A DNA stretch of 38,814 nucleotides from Tepidamorphus sp. (lineage in GTDB: Bacteria > Pseudomonadota > Alphaproteobacteria > Rhizobiales > Tepidamorphaceae): positions 1 to 38,814 of the forward strand of contig JANQKY010000063.1 of NCBI GenBank assembly GCA_028280885.1. The letters are read 5' to 3'. This document shows, in pieces, positions 15,085-23,917 of this stretch. The first letter of the stretch is position 1; every line of letters begins with the position of its first letter. The translations under genes were made by a program, and so were the position numbers. Below the pieces are notes generated by a model, which did not search any database, was not told where the DNA came from, and was given only the letters and a program-made list of their open reading frames with translations.

Positions 15085-15234
15085 GCATTCCGGTAGGAAA
15101 TTCTTGCCGGGTGGCTGTCGGGCCGGATTCGGGATTCGGCGGTGCGGTCCGATGAAGCCCGCCGTCGGCGGGCTGGAGCGCCGACAGGGCCGGTCGCCGG
15201 CCAGACGATTGATTGCGGGGCATTGGGGAGCAAC

Positions 15235-16905
15235 GTGCAGGGGGGGCTTGAATTCATCAGGACGATGGGCGCCGCGCGGCTTGCCGCGATGGGGGCCGTC
15301 GGCGTCGGGCTCATCGGCTTCTTCGCGTTCGTCATCCTGCAACTGTCGTCGGAAACGATGGTGCCACTCTATACCGATCTCGATTTCGAGGATTCCGGCG
15401 CGGTCGTCCGGCAGATCGAGCAGCGCGGCATCCCTTATGAATTGCGCCACGAGGGCGCGACCGTGCTGGTGCCGGAGAGCAAGGTGCTCAGGCTGCGCAT
15501 GGATCTCGCCTCCGAGGGCCTGCCGACCGGCGGCGGCGTCGGCTACGAGATCTTCGATCGCGGCGATACGCTGGGCGCGACGAGCTTCGTTCAGAACATC
15601 AATCACCTGCGCGCGCTCGAGGGCGAACTGAGCCGGACGATCAAGGAACTCGACCGGGTCTCGGCGGCGCGCGTCCATCTGGTCATCCCCGAGCGGCGGC
15701 TGTTTTCCCAAGATACCGTCAGCCCGTCCGCCTCGATCGTCGTGAAGACGCGCGGATCGCTCGATCCGGCGCAGATCCGGGCAATCCGCCATCTCGTCGC
15801 CTCCGCCGTCGAGGGCCTGATCCCGATGCGGGTGGCGATCGTCGACGATACCGGCCGGCTGCTCGCCGACGGCAGCGGCGAGGCCGATCCCGGCTCGGCG
15901 ACCGCGCTCGACGACCGGCGCCGCGCCATGGAACAGCAGATGCGCCTGCAGGTCGAGAACATCGTCGGCTCGATCGTCGGTCCGGACCGGGTCCGCGTCC
16001 AGGTCGCCGCCGAACTGCACCACAACCGCATCACCGAGACGACCGACCAGTACGACCCGGAGGGCCGGGTCATCCGCTCCTCGCAGCTGCGCGAGGAATC
16101 GACCCAGTCGAAGGATGCCGGCGCCGGCGAGGCGACGGTCGGCAACGAATTGCCGGGCGCCGAGGCGGGCGGGGCCGCCGGCGGCGCCAGCGAGAATGTC
16201 GAGACCACCGAAGAGATCACCAATTACGAGATTTCCCGCACCTCCAAGACGGAGATCATCGAACCGGGGTCGGTCAAGCGGCTGTCGGTCGCCGTCGTCG
16301 TCGACGGCATCTACACCCAGGCCGATGACGGCTCGATCACCTATGCGCCGCGCGCCCAGGACCAGCTCGACCGGATCGCCGCGCTGGTGCGCTCGTCGAT
16401 CGGCTATGACGTGGATCGCGGCGACACGGTGGAAATCGCCAATCTGCGCTTCGCCGCAGCCCCCCAGAGCCTGCCGCTTCAGGAGAACGATTCGCTGCTG
16501 CCGACCTTCACCAAGGGCGACATCATGCGCTTCGCCGAGCTCGGCGTCCTGTTCCTGCTCGGGCTGCTCGTGCTGATGTTCGTCGCCCGTCCGCTGGTGC
16601 GCCGGATCCTCGCTCCCGATGCGACGGGAAGCGCGATCGGCACCGCCCTGGTCACCGCCGAGGCGGACGGGACCGCGGCCCCGGCCGATGGCGAGGCGGC
16701 AACGCCGCAACTGACCGGCCCGCCCGGCCTGGATGCCCAGGCGGCACAACTGCCCGGGCCGCCGACCTTCGACGCGCTCGACCTTGCAGAGCAGATGAGC
16801 GAGGTGCAGGCCGCCTCGCTGCGCAAGGTCGGCGAGATGATCGAGCAGAACCCCAATGAAGCCGTCGCGATCATCCGCAACTGGATCCACGAGCCCGCCA
16901 CATGA
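15235..16905 (+). CDS. fliF: Flagellar M-ring protein FliF
   Basis: A 556-residue MS-ring protein that anchors the rotor in the inner membrane. Membrane segment 1 is near 18-38 ([20 protein letters not shown]). The secretin-like and ring-building motifs include [31 protein letters not shown], and [13 protein letters not shown]. Membrane segment 2 ([20 protein letters not shown]) is near 435-455. The C-terminal tail [22 protein letters not shown] contacts FliG. GTG 15235 follows GGGGAG by five bases, hence this start. Its stop overlaps the fliG ATG (ATGA). It is the first gene of a Caulobacter-type fliF operon. Confidence 0.95.
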   Translation: MQGGLEFIRTMGAARLAAMGAVGVGLIGFFAFVILQLSSETMVPLYTDLDFEDSGAVVRQIEQRGIPYELRHEGATVLVPESKVLRLRMDLASEGLPTGGGVGYEIFDRGDTLGATSFVQNINHLRALEGELSRTIKELDRVSAARVHLVIPERRLFSQDTVSPSASIVVKTRGSLDPAQIRAIRHLVASAVEGLIPMRVAIVDDTGRLLADGSGEADPGSATALDDRRRAMEQQMRLQVENIVGSIVGPDRVRVQVAAELHHNRITETTDQYDPEGRVIRSSQLREESTQSKDAGAGEATVGNELPGAEAGGAAGGASENVETTEEITNYEISRTSKTEIIEPGSVKRLSVAVVVDGIYTQADDGSITYAPRAQDQLDRIAALVRSSIGYDVDRGDTVEIANLRFAAAPQSLPLQENDSLLPTFTKGDIMRFAELGVLFLLGLLVLMFVARPLVRRILAPDATGSAIGTALVTAEADGTAAPADGEAATPQLTGPPGLDAQAAQLPGPPTFDALDLAEQMSEVQAASLRKVGEMIEQNPNEAVAIIRNWIHEPAT

Positions 16906-17957
16906 ACGTTCCCGCCAAGAAGGACCCGAGACTTGCCGACCCCCGCGAGGTCGAGTCGATCGATGACCTGAACGGCGCCGAGCGGGCCGCCGTGCTGCTG
17001 CTTGCGCTCGGCCGCGAACACGGCCAGCGGGTCTGGGCGGAGCTCGACGACGAGGAGGTCCGCCTGATCTCGGTCGCCATGTCGCGGCTCGGCAAGGTCC
17101 AGGGCGAACTGATCGAAAAGCTGATGGTCGAGTTCGTGCTCGACATGGGCCATGCCGGCGCGCTGGTCGGCAACTACGATTCGACCGAACGACTGCTCGC
17201 CCAGTTCCTGCCCGAGGATCGCGTGTCGATCATCATGGAGGAAATCCGCGGGCCCGCCGGCCGCAACATGTGGGAGAAGCTCTCCAACGTCCAGGAGCAG
17301 GTTCTCGCCAACTATCTGAAGAACGAATATCCGCAGACGATCGCCGTGGTGCTGACCAAGATCAAGCCGGAATGCTCGGCCCGGGTCCTGTCGATCCTGC
17401 CCGAGGAGCTGGCGCTCGAGGTGGTCAACCGGATGCTGCGCATGGAATCGGTCCAGAAGGAGATCCTCGCCGGCCTCGAACAGACGCTGCGGCTTGAATT
17501 CATGTCGAACCTCGCCAAGACCCAGCGCCGCGACAGCCACGAGCAGATGGCCGACATCTTCAACAGCTTCGACCGGCAGACCGAATCCCGCTTCATGACC
17601 TCGCTGGAGGAGCACAACCGCGATTCCGCCGAGCGGATCAAATCCCTGATGTTCACCTTCGAGGATCTCGGCCAGCTCGACAATGCCAGCACCCAGACGC
17701 TGCTGCGCCAGGTCGACAAGGACAAGCTGGCGATCGCCATGAAGGGCGCCAACGAGACCCTGCGCAACTTCTTCCTGTCGAACATGTCGCAGCGCGCCGC
17801 CGGGCTTTTGAAGGACGACATGGAAATGCTCGGCCCGGTCCGCCTGCGCGACGTCGACGAGGCGCAAGGGCAAATGGTCAATCTCGCCAAGGACCTCGCC
17901 GCCAAGGGAGAGATCATGATTTCGAAGAACCGCGGCGAAGACGAGCTGATCTATTGA
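16902..17957 (+). CDS. fliG: Flagellar motor switch protein FliG
   Basis: A 351-residue rotor protein between the MS ring and C ring. The N-terminal region [19 protein letters not shown] binds FliF. The middle and C domains carry [35 protein letters not shown] and the torque helix [19 protein letters not shown] near 318-336. Length is usual. It is coupled to fliF by ATGA. The C-terminal charged helix that faces the stator is present. Confidence 0.95.
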   Translation: MNVPAKKDPRLADPREVESIDDLNGAERAAVLLLALGREHGQRVWAELDDEEVRLISVAMSRLGKVQGELIEKLMVEFVLDMGHAGALVGNYDSTERLLAQFLPEDRVSIIMEEIRGPAGRNMWEKLSNVQEQVLANYLKNEYPQTIAVVLTKIKPECSARVLSILPEELALEVVNRMLRMESVQKEILAGLEQTLRLEFMSNLAKTQRRDSHEQMADIFNSFDRQTESRFMTSLEEHNRDSAERIKSLMFTFEDLGQLDNASTQTLLRQVDKDKLAIAMKGANETLRNFFLSNMSQRAAGLLKDDMEMLGPVRLRDVDEAQGQMVNLAKDLAAKGEIMISKNRGEDELIY

Positions 17958-18009
17958 CCGGTAACGCCATGCCCCCTGCCCGACCCGAAACGATGCCGCG
18001 AGGCCGCCG

Positions 18010-18708
18010 ATGAGCGCCCGGACCGCCGCCAAGCCGACCCTTGATACGGGCACGAAACCGTCGCGCTACCTGTTCGACGAGGTGTTCGCGCTGGACGCCG
18101 ACCACACCCCGCAGCCGGCCAACACGGTCGGGCTTGCCGAACACGAGGCAGCGCTGGCGCAGGCCCGCGAGCAGGGGCGGGCGGCCGGTATCGCCGAGGG
18201 CCGGAGGCTTGCCGAGGACGAACAGGCGAAACGGCTCAGCAGCGCGCTGGAACGGCTTTCCGGCGGCCTGGCCGGGCTTGGCGAGCGCGCCGCCGCCGAT
18301 CGCGCGGCGATCGAGCAGGCCGCCATCCGGCTTGCCCGTCACGCCGCCGCAAAGCTCGCCGAGGAGTTGATCGCCCGCGAGCCCGAGGCCGAACTGACCG
18401 CGCTTTTGCGCACCTGCCTTGCCGAAATCCGCGCGGTTCCGCATCTGGCGATCCGGGTCGCGGAGGATCAGGTCGAGGACATGCGCCGCCACGCCGGCGA
18501 GGCCGCGCGCCTGGCCGGATTCGCCGGCAAGGTGATCGTCATCGGCGAGCCGCAGATCAGCGCCGGAGACGGCCGGATCGAATGGGCCGATGGCGGCGTC
18601 GTGCGCGATGTCGGGGAGATCAAGCAGGCCATCGACGCGGCGGTCGAGGAGTATCTCGCCAGCCCCGATGCAGCCAGCCCACAGTCAGGGAACCAGGCGG
18701 ATGAGTGA
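18010..18708 (+). CDS. fliH: Flagellar export regulator FliH (FlbE)
   Basis: A 232-residue FliH, the peripheral partner that holds the export ATPase FliI inactive and docks it to FliN. A coiled region rich in Ala, Glu and Arg (EHEAALAQAREQGRAAG then LAEDEQAKRL) is typical. The C-terminal half has ISAGDGRIEWADGGVVRD, the FliH signature. In Caulobacter the same position holds FlbE, which is FliH. The ATPase gene fliI is not in this window. The stop overlaps the fliN start by eight bases. Confidence 0.85.
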   Translation: MSARTAAKPTLDTGTKPSRYLFDEVFALDADHTPQPANTVGLAEHEAALAQAREQGRAAGIAEGRRLAEDEQAKRLSSALERLSGGLAGLGERAAADRAAIEQAAIRLARHAAAKLAEELIAREPEAELTALLRTCLAEIRAVPHLAIRVAEDQVEDMRRHAGEAARLAGFAGKVIVIGEPQISAGDGRIEWADGGVVRDVGEIKQAIDAAVEEYLASPDAASPQSGNQADE

Positions 18709-19042
18709 AGACGCAGAAAGCCCGTTCGACGAACTCGAGCAGGACCCGTCGGCGACGCCGGCGCAGGCCGGTCCCGACGACGAGAACGCGACCCACGCGG
18801 CCTCCGAACTGGAAGCCGTGTTCGACGTTCCCGTCAAGGTATCCGCCGTGCTGGGACGATCGCGGATGGATATTTCCGAGCTGTTGAAACTGAAGGCGGG
18901 GGCCGTCGTCGAGCTCGACCGCAAGGTCGGCGAGGCGATCGACATCTACGTCAACGAAAGGCTTGTCGCGCGCGGCGAGGTCGTTCTGGTGGACGAGCGG
19001 CTCGGCGTGACGATGACCGAGATCATCAAGGATCGTGGCTAA
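18701..19042 (+). CDS. fliN: Flagellar motor switch protein FliN
   Basis: A 113-residue C-ring protein. The surface-presentation domain covers about 40-112: VFDVPVKVSAVLGRSRMDIS, LLKLKAGAVVELDRKVGEAI, YVNERLVARGEVVLVDERLG. The ATG at 18701 was chosen because it overlaps the fliH stop in the usual coupling; the frame is open further upstream only by chance. The acidic Asp/Glu-rich N-terminal third is normal for FliN. Confidence 0.95.
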   Translation: MSEDAESPFDELEQDPSATPAQAGPDDENATHAASELEAVFDVPVKVSAVLGRSRMDISELLKLKAGAVVELDRKVGEAIDIYVNERLVARGEVVLVDERLGVTMTEIIKDRG

Positions 19043-19079
19043 TGGGGGCGCCAGAGGCTACTGAAGAGGGTTTTGTATC

Positions 19080-20456
19080 ATGCGATTAATGATTATCGGC
19101 TCCCTGCGGGGCCAGTTGAGCGAGGCGACGCGGATCGCCATGGATCGCGGCGCCAAGGTGCTCCACGCCGAGACGATCGACGACGCGATGAAGGCGCTCA
19201 GGACCGGACGCGGCGCCGACCTTCTGATGGTCGAGGCGACCCTGAACATCGCCGATCTGGTCGCCCGGCTCGATCACGAGCGGATCTGCGTGCCGATCGT
19301 CGCCTGCGGGGTGCAGAACGATGCCCGCGCCGCGGTCGCCGCGATCCGCGCCGGCGCCAAGGAATACATCCCGCTTCCCCCCGATCCGGAACTGATCGCC
19401 GCCGTGCTCGCAGCCGTCGCCGATGACGGGCACGCGCTGATCTTCCGCGACGATGCGATGGCCGGCGTCGTCAAGCTCGCCGAGCAGATCGCGCCGTCGG
19501 AGGCAAGCGTCCTGATCACCGGCGAATCGGGCACCGGCAAGGAGGTGCTGGCCCGCTACGTCCACCAGAAGTCGAACCGCGCCGACAAGCCGTTCATCTC
19601 GATCAACTGCGCGGCGATCCCCGAGGCGCTCCTGGAATCCGAACTGTTCGGCCACGAGAAGGGCGCCTTCACCGGGGCGGTCGCCCGCCGGGTCGGCAAG
19701 TTCGAGGAGGCCAATGGCGGCACGCTGCTGCTCGACGAGATCAGCGAGATGGACATCCGCCTGCAGGCAAAGCTGCTGCGCGCCATCCAGGAGCGGATGA
19801 TCGACCGGGTCGGCTCGAACAGACCCGTCCAGGTCGATATCCGGATCCTGGCGACATCGAACCGCAACCTCGCCGAAGCCGTGCGCGAGGGCTCGTTCCG
19901 CGAAGACCTGTTCTACCGGCTGAACGTCGTCAACCTGAAACTGCCGGCGCTGCGCGACCGGCCGGCCGATATCCTGGCGCTGGCCGACCATTTCGGCGGC
20001 AAATACGCCGAGGCGAACGGCCTGCCGAACCGGCCGCTCTCCGACGACGCCCGCCGCCAGCTCACCCTGTCGCGCTGGCCGGGCAATGTGCGGGAATTGG
20101 AAAACACCATCCATCGCGCCGTCCTGCTCGGCACCGGCGACGTGATCGGCGTCGACGCGCTGCGCATGCCCGACGGATCGCGGCTCGATGCGATGATCGG
20201 CGCGCATGAGGATACGATCGTCGGCCAGGCCGCCCAGGCGGCCGAGGCCGCGACCCGCAGCTTCGTCGGCCGCACCGTCGCCGATGTCGAGCGCGAACTT
20301 ATCCTCGACACGCTCGACCATTGCCTCGGCAACCGCACGCACGCGGCCAACATCCTCGGCATCTCGATCCGCACCCTGCGCAACAAGCTGCATCTTTATT
20401 CCGACGAGGGCTTCACCATCCCGCAACCCGGCGAATCCCGGGTGGCGGCCAGATGA
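19080..20456 (+). CDS. flbD: Sigma-54-dependent flagellar regulator FlbD
   Basis: A 458-residue enhancer-binding protein that turns on sigma-54 flagellar genes. The receiver-like domain spans about 1-120. The AAA+ core has Walker A GESGTGKE (148-155), the sigma-54 contact loop GAFTGA (195-200) and Walker B LLLDEI (216-221). A Fis-type helix-turn-helix near 410-445 (DHCLGNRTHAANILGISIRT) binds DNA. Position 52, where Caulobacter FlbD has Asp as the usual phosphate acceptor, is Glu here (LLMVEATL). Gene order after fliN matches Caulobacter. It likely acts on the sigma-54 site before fliK. Its partner FliX is not in the window. Confidence 0.93.
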   Translation: MRLMIIGSLRGQLSEATRIAMDRGAKVLHAETIDDAMKALRTGRGADLLMVEATLNIADLVARLDHERICVPIVACGVQNDARAAVAAIRAGAKEYIPLPPDPELIAAVLAAVADDGHALIFRDDAMAGVVKLAEQIAPSEASVLITGESGTGKEVLARYVHQKSNRADKPFISINCAAIPEALLESELFGHEKGAFTGAVARRVGKFEEANGGTLLLDEISEMDIRLQAKLLRAIQERMIDRVGSNRPVQVDIRILATSNRNLAEAVREGSFREDLFYRLNVVNLKLPALRDRPADILALADHFGGKYAEANGLPNRPLSDDARRQLTLSRWPGNVRELENTIHRAVLLGTGDVIGVDALRMPDGSRLDAMIGAHEDTIVGQAAQAAEAATRSFVGRTVADVERELILDTLDHCLGNRTHAANILGISIRTLRNKLHLYSDEGFTIPQPGESRVAAR

Positions 20457-20469
20457 TCGCGGCGTCTGA

Positions 20470-22602
20470 ATGACCGATACCTCCGCCAACGGCCCGCCCG
20501 GCGGCACGCGCCCCACCGGCGGCACCGCGCTGCCGGCGATCGGCGACATCGTCGCCTTCCTGCGGCGCGGCGACATCGCGCTGGCGCTCGGCGTGATGAT
20601 GATCCTGGTGGTCCTCATCCTGCCGATGCCGGCGATGATGCTGGACATGCTGCTGGCGGTCTCGATCATCTTTTCCGTATTGATCCTGATGACGGCGCTG
20701 TTCATCCAGACGCCGCTGGAATTCTCCGCCTTTCCGACCGTGCTGCTGATCGCCACCATGCTGCGGCTGGCGCTCAACCTGGCCTCGACGCGGCTGATCC
20801 TGGCCAACGGCCACGAGGGCACGGATGCCGCCGGCCACGTCATCGAGGCCTTCGGCAATTTCGTGATGCGCGGCAATTTCGTCATCGGCATCATCGTCTT
20901 CGGCATCCTGGTGATCGTCAATTTCGTCGTCATCACCAAGGGCTCGGGCCGCATCGCCGAGGTCGCCGCCCGCTTCACGCTCGATGCCATGCCCGGCAAG
21001 CAGATGGCGATCGACGCCGACCTGTCGGCCGGCCTGATCGACGAGACCGAGGCGCGCAACCGCCGCAAGACGCTGGAAGACGAATCCTCCTTCTTCGGCG
21101 CCATGGACGGCGCCTCGAAATTCGTCCGCGGCGATGCGATCGCCGGCCTGCTGATCACCTTCATCAACGTGCTCGGCGGGATGATCGTCGGGGTCGCGCA
21201 GAACGGCCTGTCGCTTGGCGAAGCCAGCACCACCTATACGCTGCTCACCGTCGGCGACGGCCTGGTCTCGCAGATCCCCGCCCTGATCGTCTCGACGGCG
21301 GCGGGCCTGCTCGTCTCCAAGGCCGGCGTGACGGGATCGGCCGACAAGGCGCTGATCCAGCAGTTGTCCGGCTATCCCAAGGCGCTCGGCATGTCGGCCT
21401 TCGTGATGGTCGTGATGTCGGTCCTGCCCGGCATTCCGATGATCCCGTTCCTCGCCCTTGCCGCCGTTGCCGGCGCGATGGCCTGGTCGGCGGCGCGCAA
21501 CCAGAAACAGGCGGCCGAGGCGGAGGCAGAGGCGCTGGACCCGGATGCGCTGGCCGAGCCGGAAGAGGAGCCGATCTCCACGGCGCTCGCCATCGACGAC
21601 GTCAAGATCGAGATCGGCTATGCCCTTCTGCCGCTGATCAACGGCAGCGACGGCGAGGACCGCCTGACCGCGCAGATCAAGGCGCTCAGGCGGCAACTGG
21701 CAAGCGAGATGGGCTTCCTGATGCCGCCGGTCCGCCTGCTCGACAACATGCAGCTCGAACCGAACTGCTACATCGTCAAGGTCAAGGAGGTGGAGGCCGG
21801 CCGCGGCACCGTCTATCCCGGCCAGGACATGGTGATGGACCCCTCCGGCAAGCCGATCGAACTGCCCGGCATCCGCACCACCGAGCCGACCTTCGGCCTG
21901 CCGGCGACCTGGATCGACACCGCTCTGCGCGACGAGGCCCAGCTCAAGGGCCTGACCGTGGTCGACCCGGCGACCGTCGTCTCGACCCATCTCACCGAGT
22001 TGATCCGCAACAACATGTCGGATCTGTTGTCCTATGCCGATGTCTCGAACCTGCTCAAGGAGCTGCCGGACGCCCAGCGCAACCTGGTCGACGACCTCAT
22101 TCCCCAGCAGATCTCGATGTCGTCGGTCCAGCGCATCCTGCAGGCGCTGCTGGAGGAGCGGGTGTCGATCCGCGACCTGCCGACGATCCTGGAGGCGATC
22201 GCCGAGGTGTCGGGCTCGAACCTGTCGAACAAGGCGATCACCGAGCATGTGCGCTCGCGGCTTGCCCGCCAGCTCTGCGCCCAGCACCAGGCGCCGGGCG
22301 GCTACGTGCCGATCATCGCGCTGACGCCGGACTGGGAGCGCGCCTTCCTGGAATCGCTGCATGGCGAGGGCGACGAGAAGCAGCTTGCGATGGCGCCGTC
22401 GAAGCTGCAGACCTTCATCGCCGCGGTGCGCGACAGTTTCGAGACGGCGGCGCAGTCGGGCGAGATTCCGATCCTTCTGACCTCGCCGGCGACGCGCACC
22501 TATGTCCGGTCGATCATCGAGCGGTTCCGGGCGCAGACGCCGGTCATGTCGCAAAGCGAGATCCATCCGCGCGCCAAGCTGAAGACGATCGGATCGGTGT
22601 GA
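20470..22602 (+). CDS. flhA: Flagellar export gate protein FlhA
   Basis: A 710-residue export gate subunit. The N-terminal half (about 35-330) holds eight hydrophobic segments. The FHIPEP signature RFTLDAMPGKQMAIDAD lies at 168-184 with conserved Asp residues. The cytoplasmic half (about 360-710) forms the ring that docks chaperone-substrate pairs. A linker rich in Glu and Ala (KQAAEAEAEALDPDALAEPE) joins them. It starts 13 bases after flbD, so it is probably in the same operon, which adds an export gene to the Caulobacter fliF-type set. Confidence 0.95.
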   Translation: MTDTSANGPPGGTRPTGGTALPAIGDIVAFLRRGDIALALGVMMILVVLILPMPAMMLDMLLAVSIIFSVLILMTALFIQTPLEFSAFPTVLLIATMLRLALNLASTRLILANGHEGTDAAGHVIEAFGNFVMRGNFVIGIIVFGILVIVNFVVITKGSGRIAEVAARFTLDAMPGKQMAIDADLSAGLIDETEARNRRKTLEDESSFFGAMDGASKFVRGDAIAGLLITFINVLGGMIVGVAQNGLSLGEASTTYTLLTVGDGLVSQIPALIVSTAAGLLVSKAGVTGSADKALIQQLSGYPKALGMSAFVMVVMSVLPGIPMIPFLALAAVAGAMAWSAARNQKQAAEAEAEALDPDALAEPEEEPISTALAIDDVKIEIGYALLPLINGSDGEDRLTAQIKALRRQLASEMGFLMPPVRLLDNMQLEPNCYIVKVKEVEAGRGTVYPGQDMVMDPSGKPIELPGIRTTEPTFGLPATWIDTALRDEAQLKGLTVVDPATVVSTHLTELIRNNMSDLLSYADVSNLLKELPDAQRNLVDDLIPQQISMSSVQRILQALLEERVSIRDLPTILEAIAEVSGSNLSNKAITEHVRSRLARQLCAQHQAPGGYVPIIALTPDWERAFLESLHGEGDEKQLAMAPSKLQTFIAAVRDSFETAAQSGEIPILLTSPATRTYVRSIIERFRAQTPVMSQSEIHPRAKLKTIGSV

Positions 22603-22717
22603 GGGATGGGGGCCGGTTGGTCGTCGGGCGGGCTCGTTGACGATTGGCGGAATGATGATGGGCCGTAGGTTCGAGATCGCCTCCGGCGCTCTCGAAGCCG
22701 CCCTTGCAGGCGGCGCC

Positions 22718-22875
22718 CCCTCACCCCAGCCCGCTCCCGCAAGGGGAGAGGGAGTGCAACCGTCGTGCCGTTTAGCTCTAACGCCTCGCAAACAGCACGG
22801 CGGACCAGATTTCCCTCATGCCGTGCAGTTACCGCCCCCTCTCCCCTCGCGGGAGAGGGCCCGGGGTGAGGGGTA
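22718..22875. repeat. Large imperfect inverted repeat after flhA
   Basis: The gap of about 440 bases after flhA holds no gene. Two arms of about 40 bp, near 22718-22757 (CCCCTCACCCCAGCCCGCTC then AAGGGGAGAGGG) and 22830-22875 (CCCTCTCCCC then CCCGGGGTGAGGGG), are inverted copies of each other at roughly 85 percent. About 75 bases lie between them. This pattern resembles widespread REP-type extragenic elements in bacteria. It may help terminate transcription after flhA. Confidence 0.75.
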
Positions 22876-22876
22876 C

Positions 22877-22914
22877 ATCGCTTTGACCGGCTCGATGCCG
22901 GTCAAAGCGATACC
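22877..22914. repeat. Perfect 15-bp palindrome, dispersed copy A
   Basis: ATCGCTTTGACCGGC (22877-22891), loop TCGAT, then GCCGGTCAAAGCGAT (22897-22911). A 33-base stretch here, 22882-22914, is repeated exactly at 32481-32513. It is therefore a mobile or selected repeat rather than a chance hairpin. Confidence 0.85.
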
Positions 22915-22982
22915 GGCCACCCACCCCTTCAAAGTGTGACCTGCCTGCTACAGGTGCGGCCAAACGTACCGGCTCGGGATTT

Positions 22983-23025
22983 TGTTTACGGGATATGATC
23001 GGTAAACACAGATGGTGCGTATAAC
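22983..23025 (+). promoter_or_regulatory. Inverted-repeat operator and -10 element of the mipA gene
   Basis: TGTTTAC (22983-22989) and GTAAACA (23002-23008) form perfect 7-bp arms around 12 bases. TATAAC at 23020-23025 fits a -10 element, and the -35 region would fall in the right arm with no consensus hexamer. An activator or repressor acting here is plausible. Confidence 0.45.
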
Positions 23026-23061
23026 GCGTGGGTTCAGGATGGATTGGGCGGAGTTTCCGGC

Positions 23062-23883
23062 GTGAAGAAGACTATCGGTTTGGCGGCGCTTGCCGCCAGT
23101 GTGGCTGCGGCGCCGGCGATCGCGGCGGATTCCGGCGATCAGAGCCAGTATGATGCGCAATTCGCCGACCCGACACCGGTCGATACCGGTGTCGACCTGT
23201 CGATCCGGATCGGCATCGGCGGCGTCTACAAGCCGGACTACGAGGGCTCCGACGACTACGAGCTGTCGCCTTGGCCGATCGTTTCGCTCGAATATCTGAA
23301 ACTGCCGGGCCTCAACGAGATCGGCGGCCGCAAGGTCGGCTTCTCGATCGGCCCCTCCTTCAACTTCATCGGCAGTCGCGACCAGGATCAGGATCCCGCG
23401 CTGATCGGTATCGGCGATGTCGATTCCGCCGTCGAGGTCGGGCTGAAAGGCACCTACGAGGTCAACAACTGGGGCGCCTACGCGGCGATCCGGCGCGGCT
23501 TCGGCGGCCACGAAGGCGTCGTCGGCGAAATCGCCGCCTATGGCATCTGGCGGCCCAACGAACGCTTCGTGCTGCGGGCGGGGCCGGACCTGTCCTTTGC
23601 CAGCGCCGACTATTTCGACACCTATTTCTCGGTGACGCCGTCCCAGGCGGCGGCGTCGGGCCTGCCCGCCTACAATGCCGGCTCGGGCCTGAAGGCCGCC
23701 GGCCTGCAGGCGGTTGCGGTCTATTCGTGGACCGAGAAGGTCGACCTGCATTTCCGCGCCGGCTACGAACGCCTGCTCGACGGGGCAGCCGACTCGCCGA
23801 TCGTTACGGTCGCCGGCAGCGAGAACCAGTTCTCCGTCGGCATGGGCATCAGCTACCGGGTCGATCTCGACCTGTTCCGGTAG
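23062..23883 (+). CDS. MipA/OmpV family outer membrane protein
   Basis: A 273-residue beta-barrel protein of the MipA/OmpV family. A signal peptide MKKTIGLAALAASVAAAPAIAA is followed by mature sequence. Family features are YKPDYEGSDDYELSPWPIVS and the repeated aromatic-glycine beta strands, ending in SYRVDLDLFR with a C-terminal aromatic-then-charged pattern typical of outer membrane barrels. In other bacteria these proteins scaffold murein enzymes or take part in osmotic or antibiotic response. Start GTG 23062 was chosen because GGAG lies eight bases upstream and the signal peptide begins there. It is convergent with the cyclase gene. Confidence 0.85.
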   Translation: MKKTIGLAALAASVAAAPAIAADSGDQSQYDAQFADPTPVDTGVDLSIRIGIGGVYKPDYEGSDDYELSPWPIVSLEYLKLPGLNEIGGRKVGFSIGPSFNFIGSRDQDQDPALIGIGDVDSAVEVGLKGTYEVNNWGAYAAIRRGFGGHEGVVGEIAAYGIWRPNERFVLRAGPDLSFASADYFDTYFSVTPSQAAASGLPAYNAGSGLKAAGLQAVAVYSWTEKVDLHFRAGYERLLDGAADSPIVTVAGSENQFSVGMGISYRVDLDLFR

Positions 23884-23917
23884 CGCGCTGCACCCTTTGG
23901 CCTTCACCTAGTGGGGA

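Noticed and set aside
15082..16890. Minus-strand open frame of about 600 codons opposite fliF
   Set aside because: Mirror of FliF codon bias; no start context or family features.
20413..22791. Minus-strand open frame of about 790 codons opposite flhA
   Set aside because: FlhA is clear on the plus strand. The antisense frame is composition-driven and extends into a repeat.
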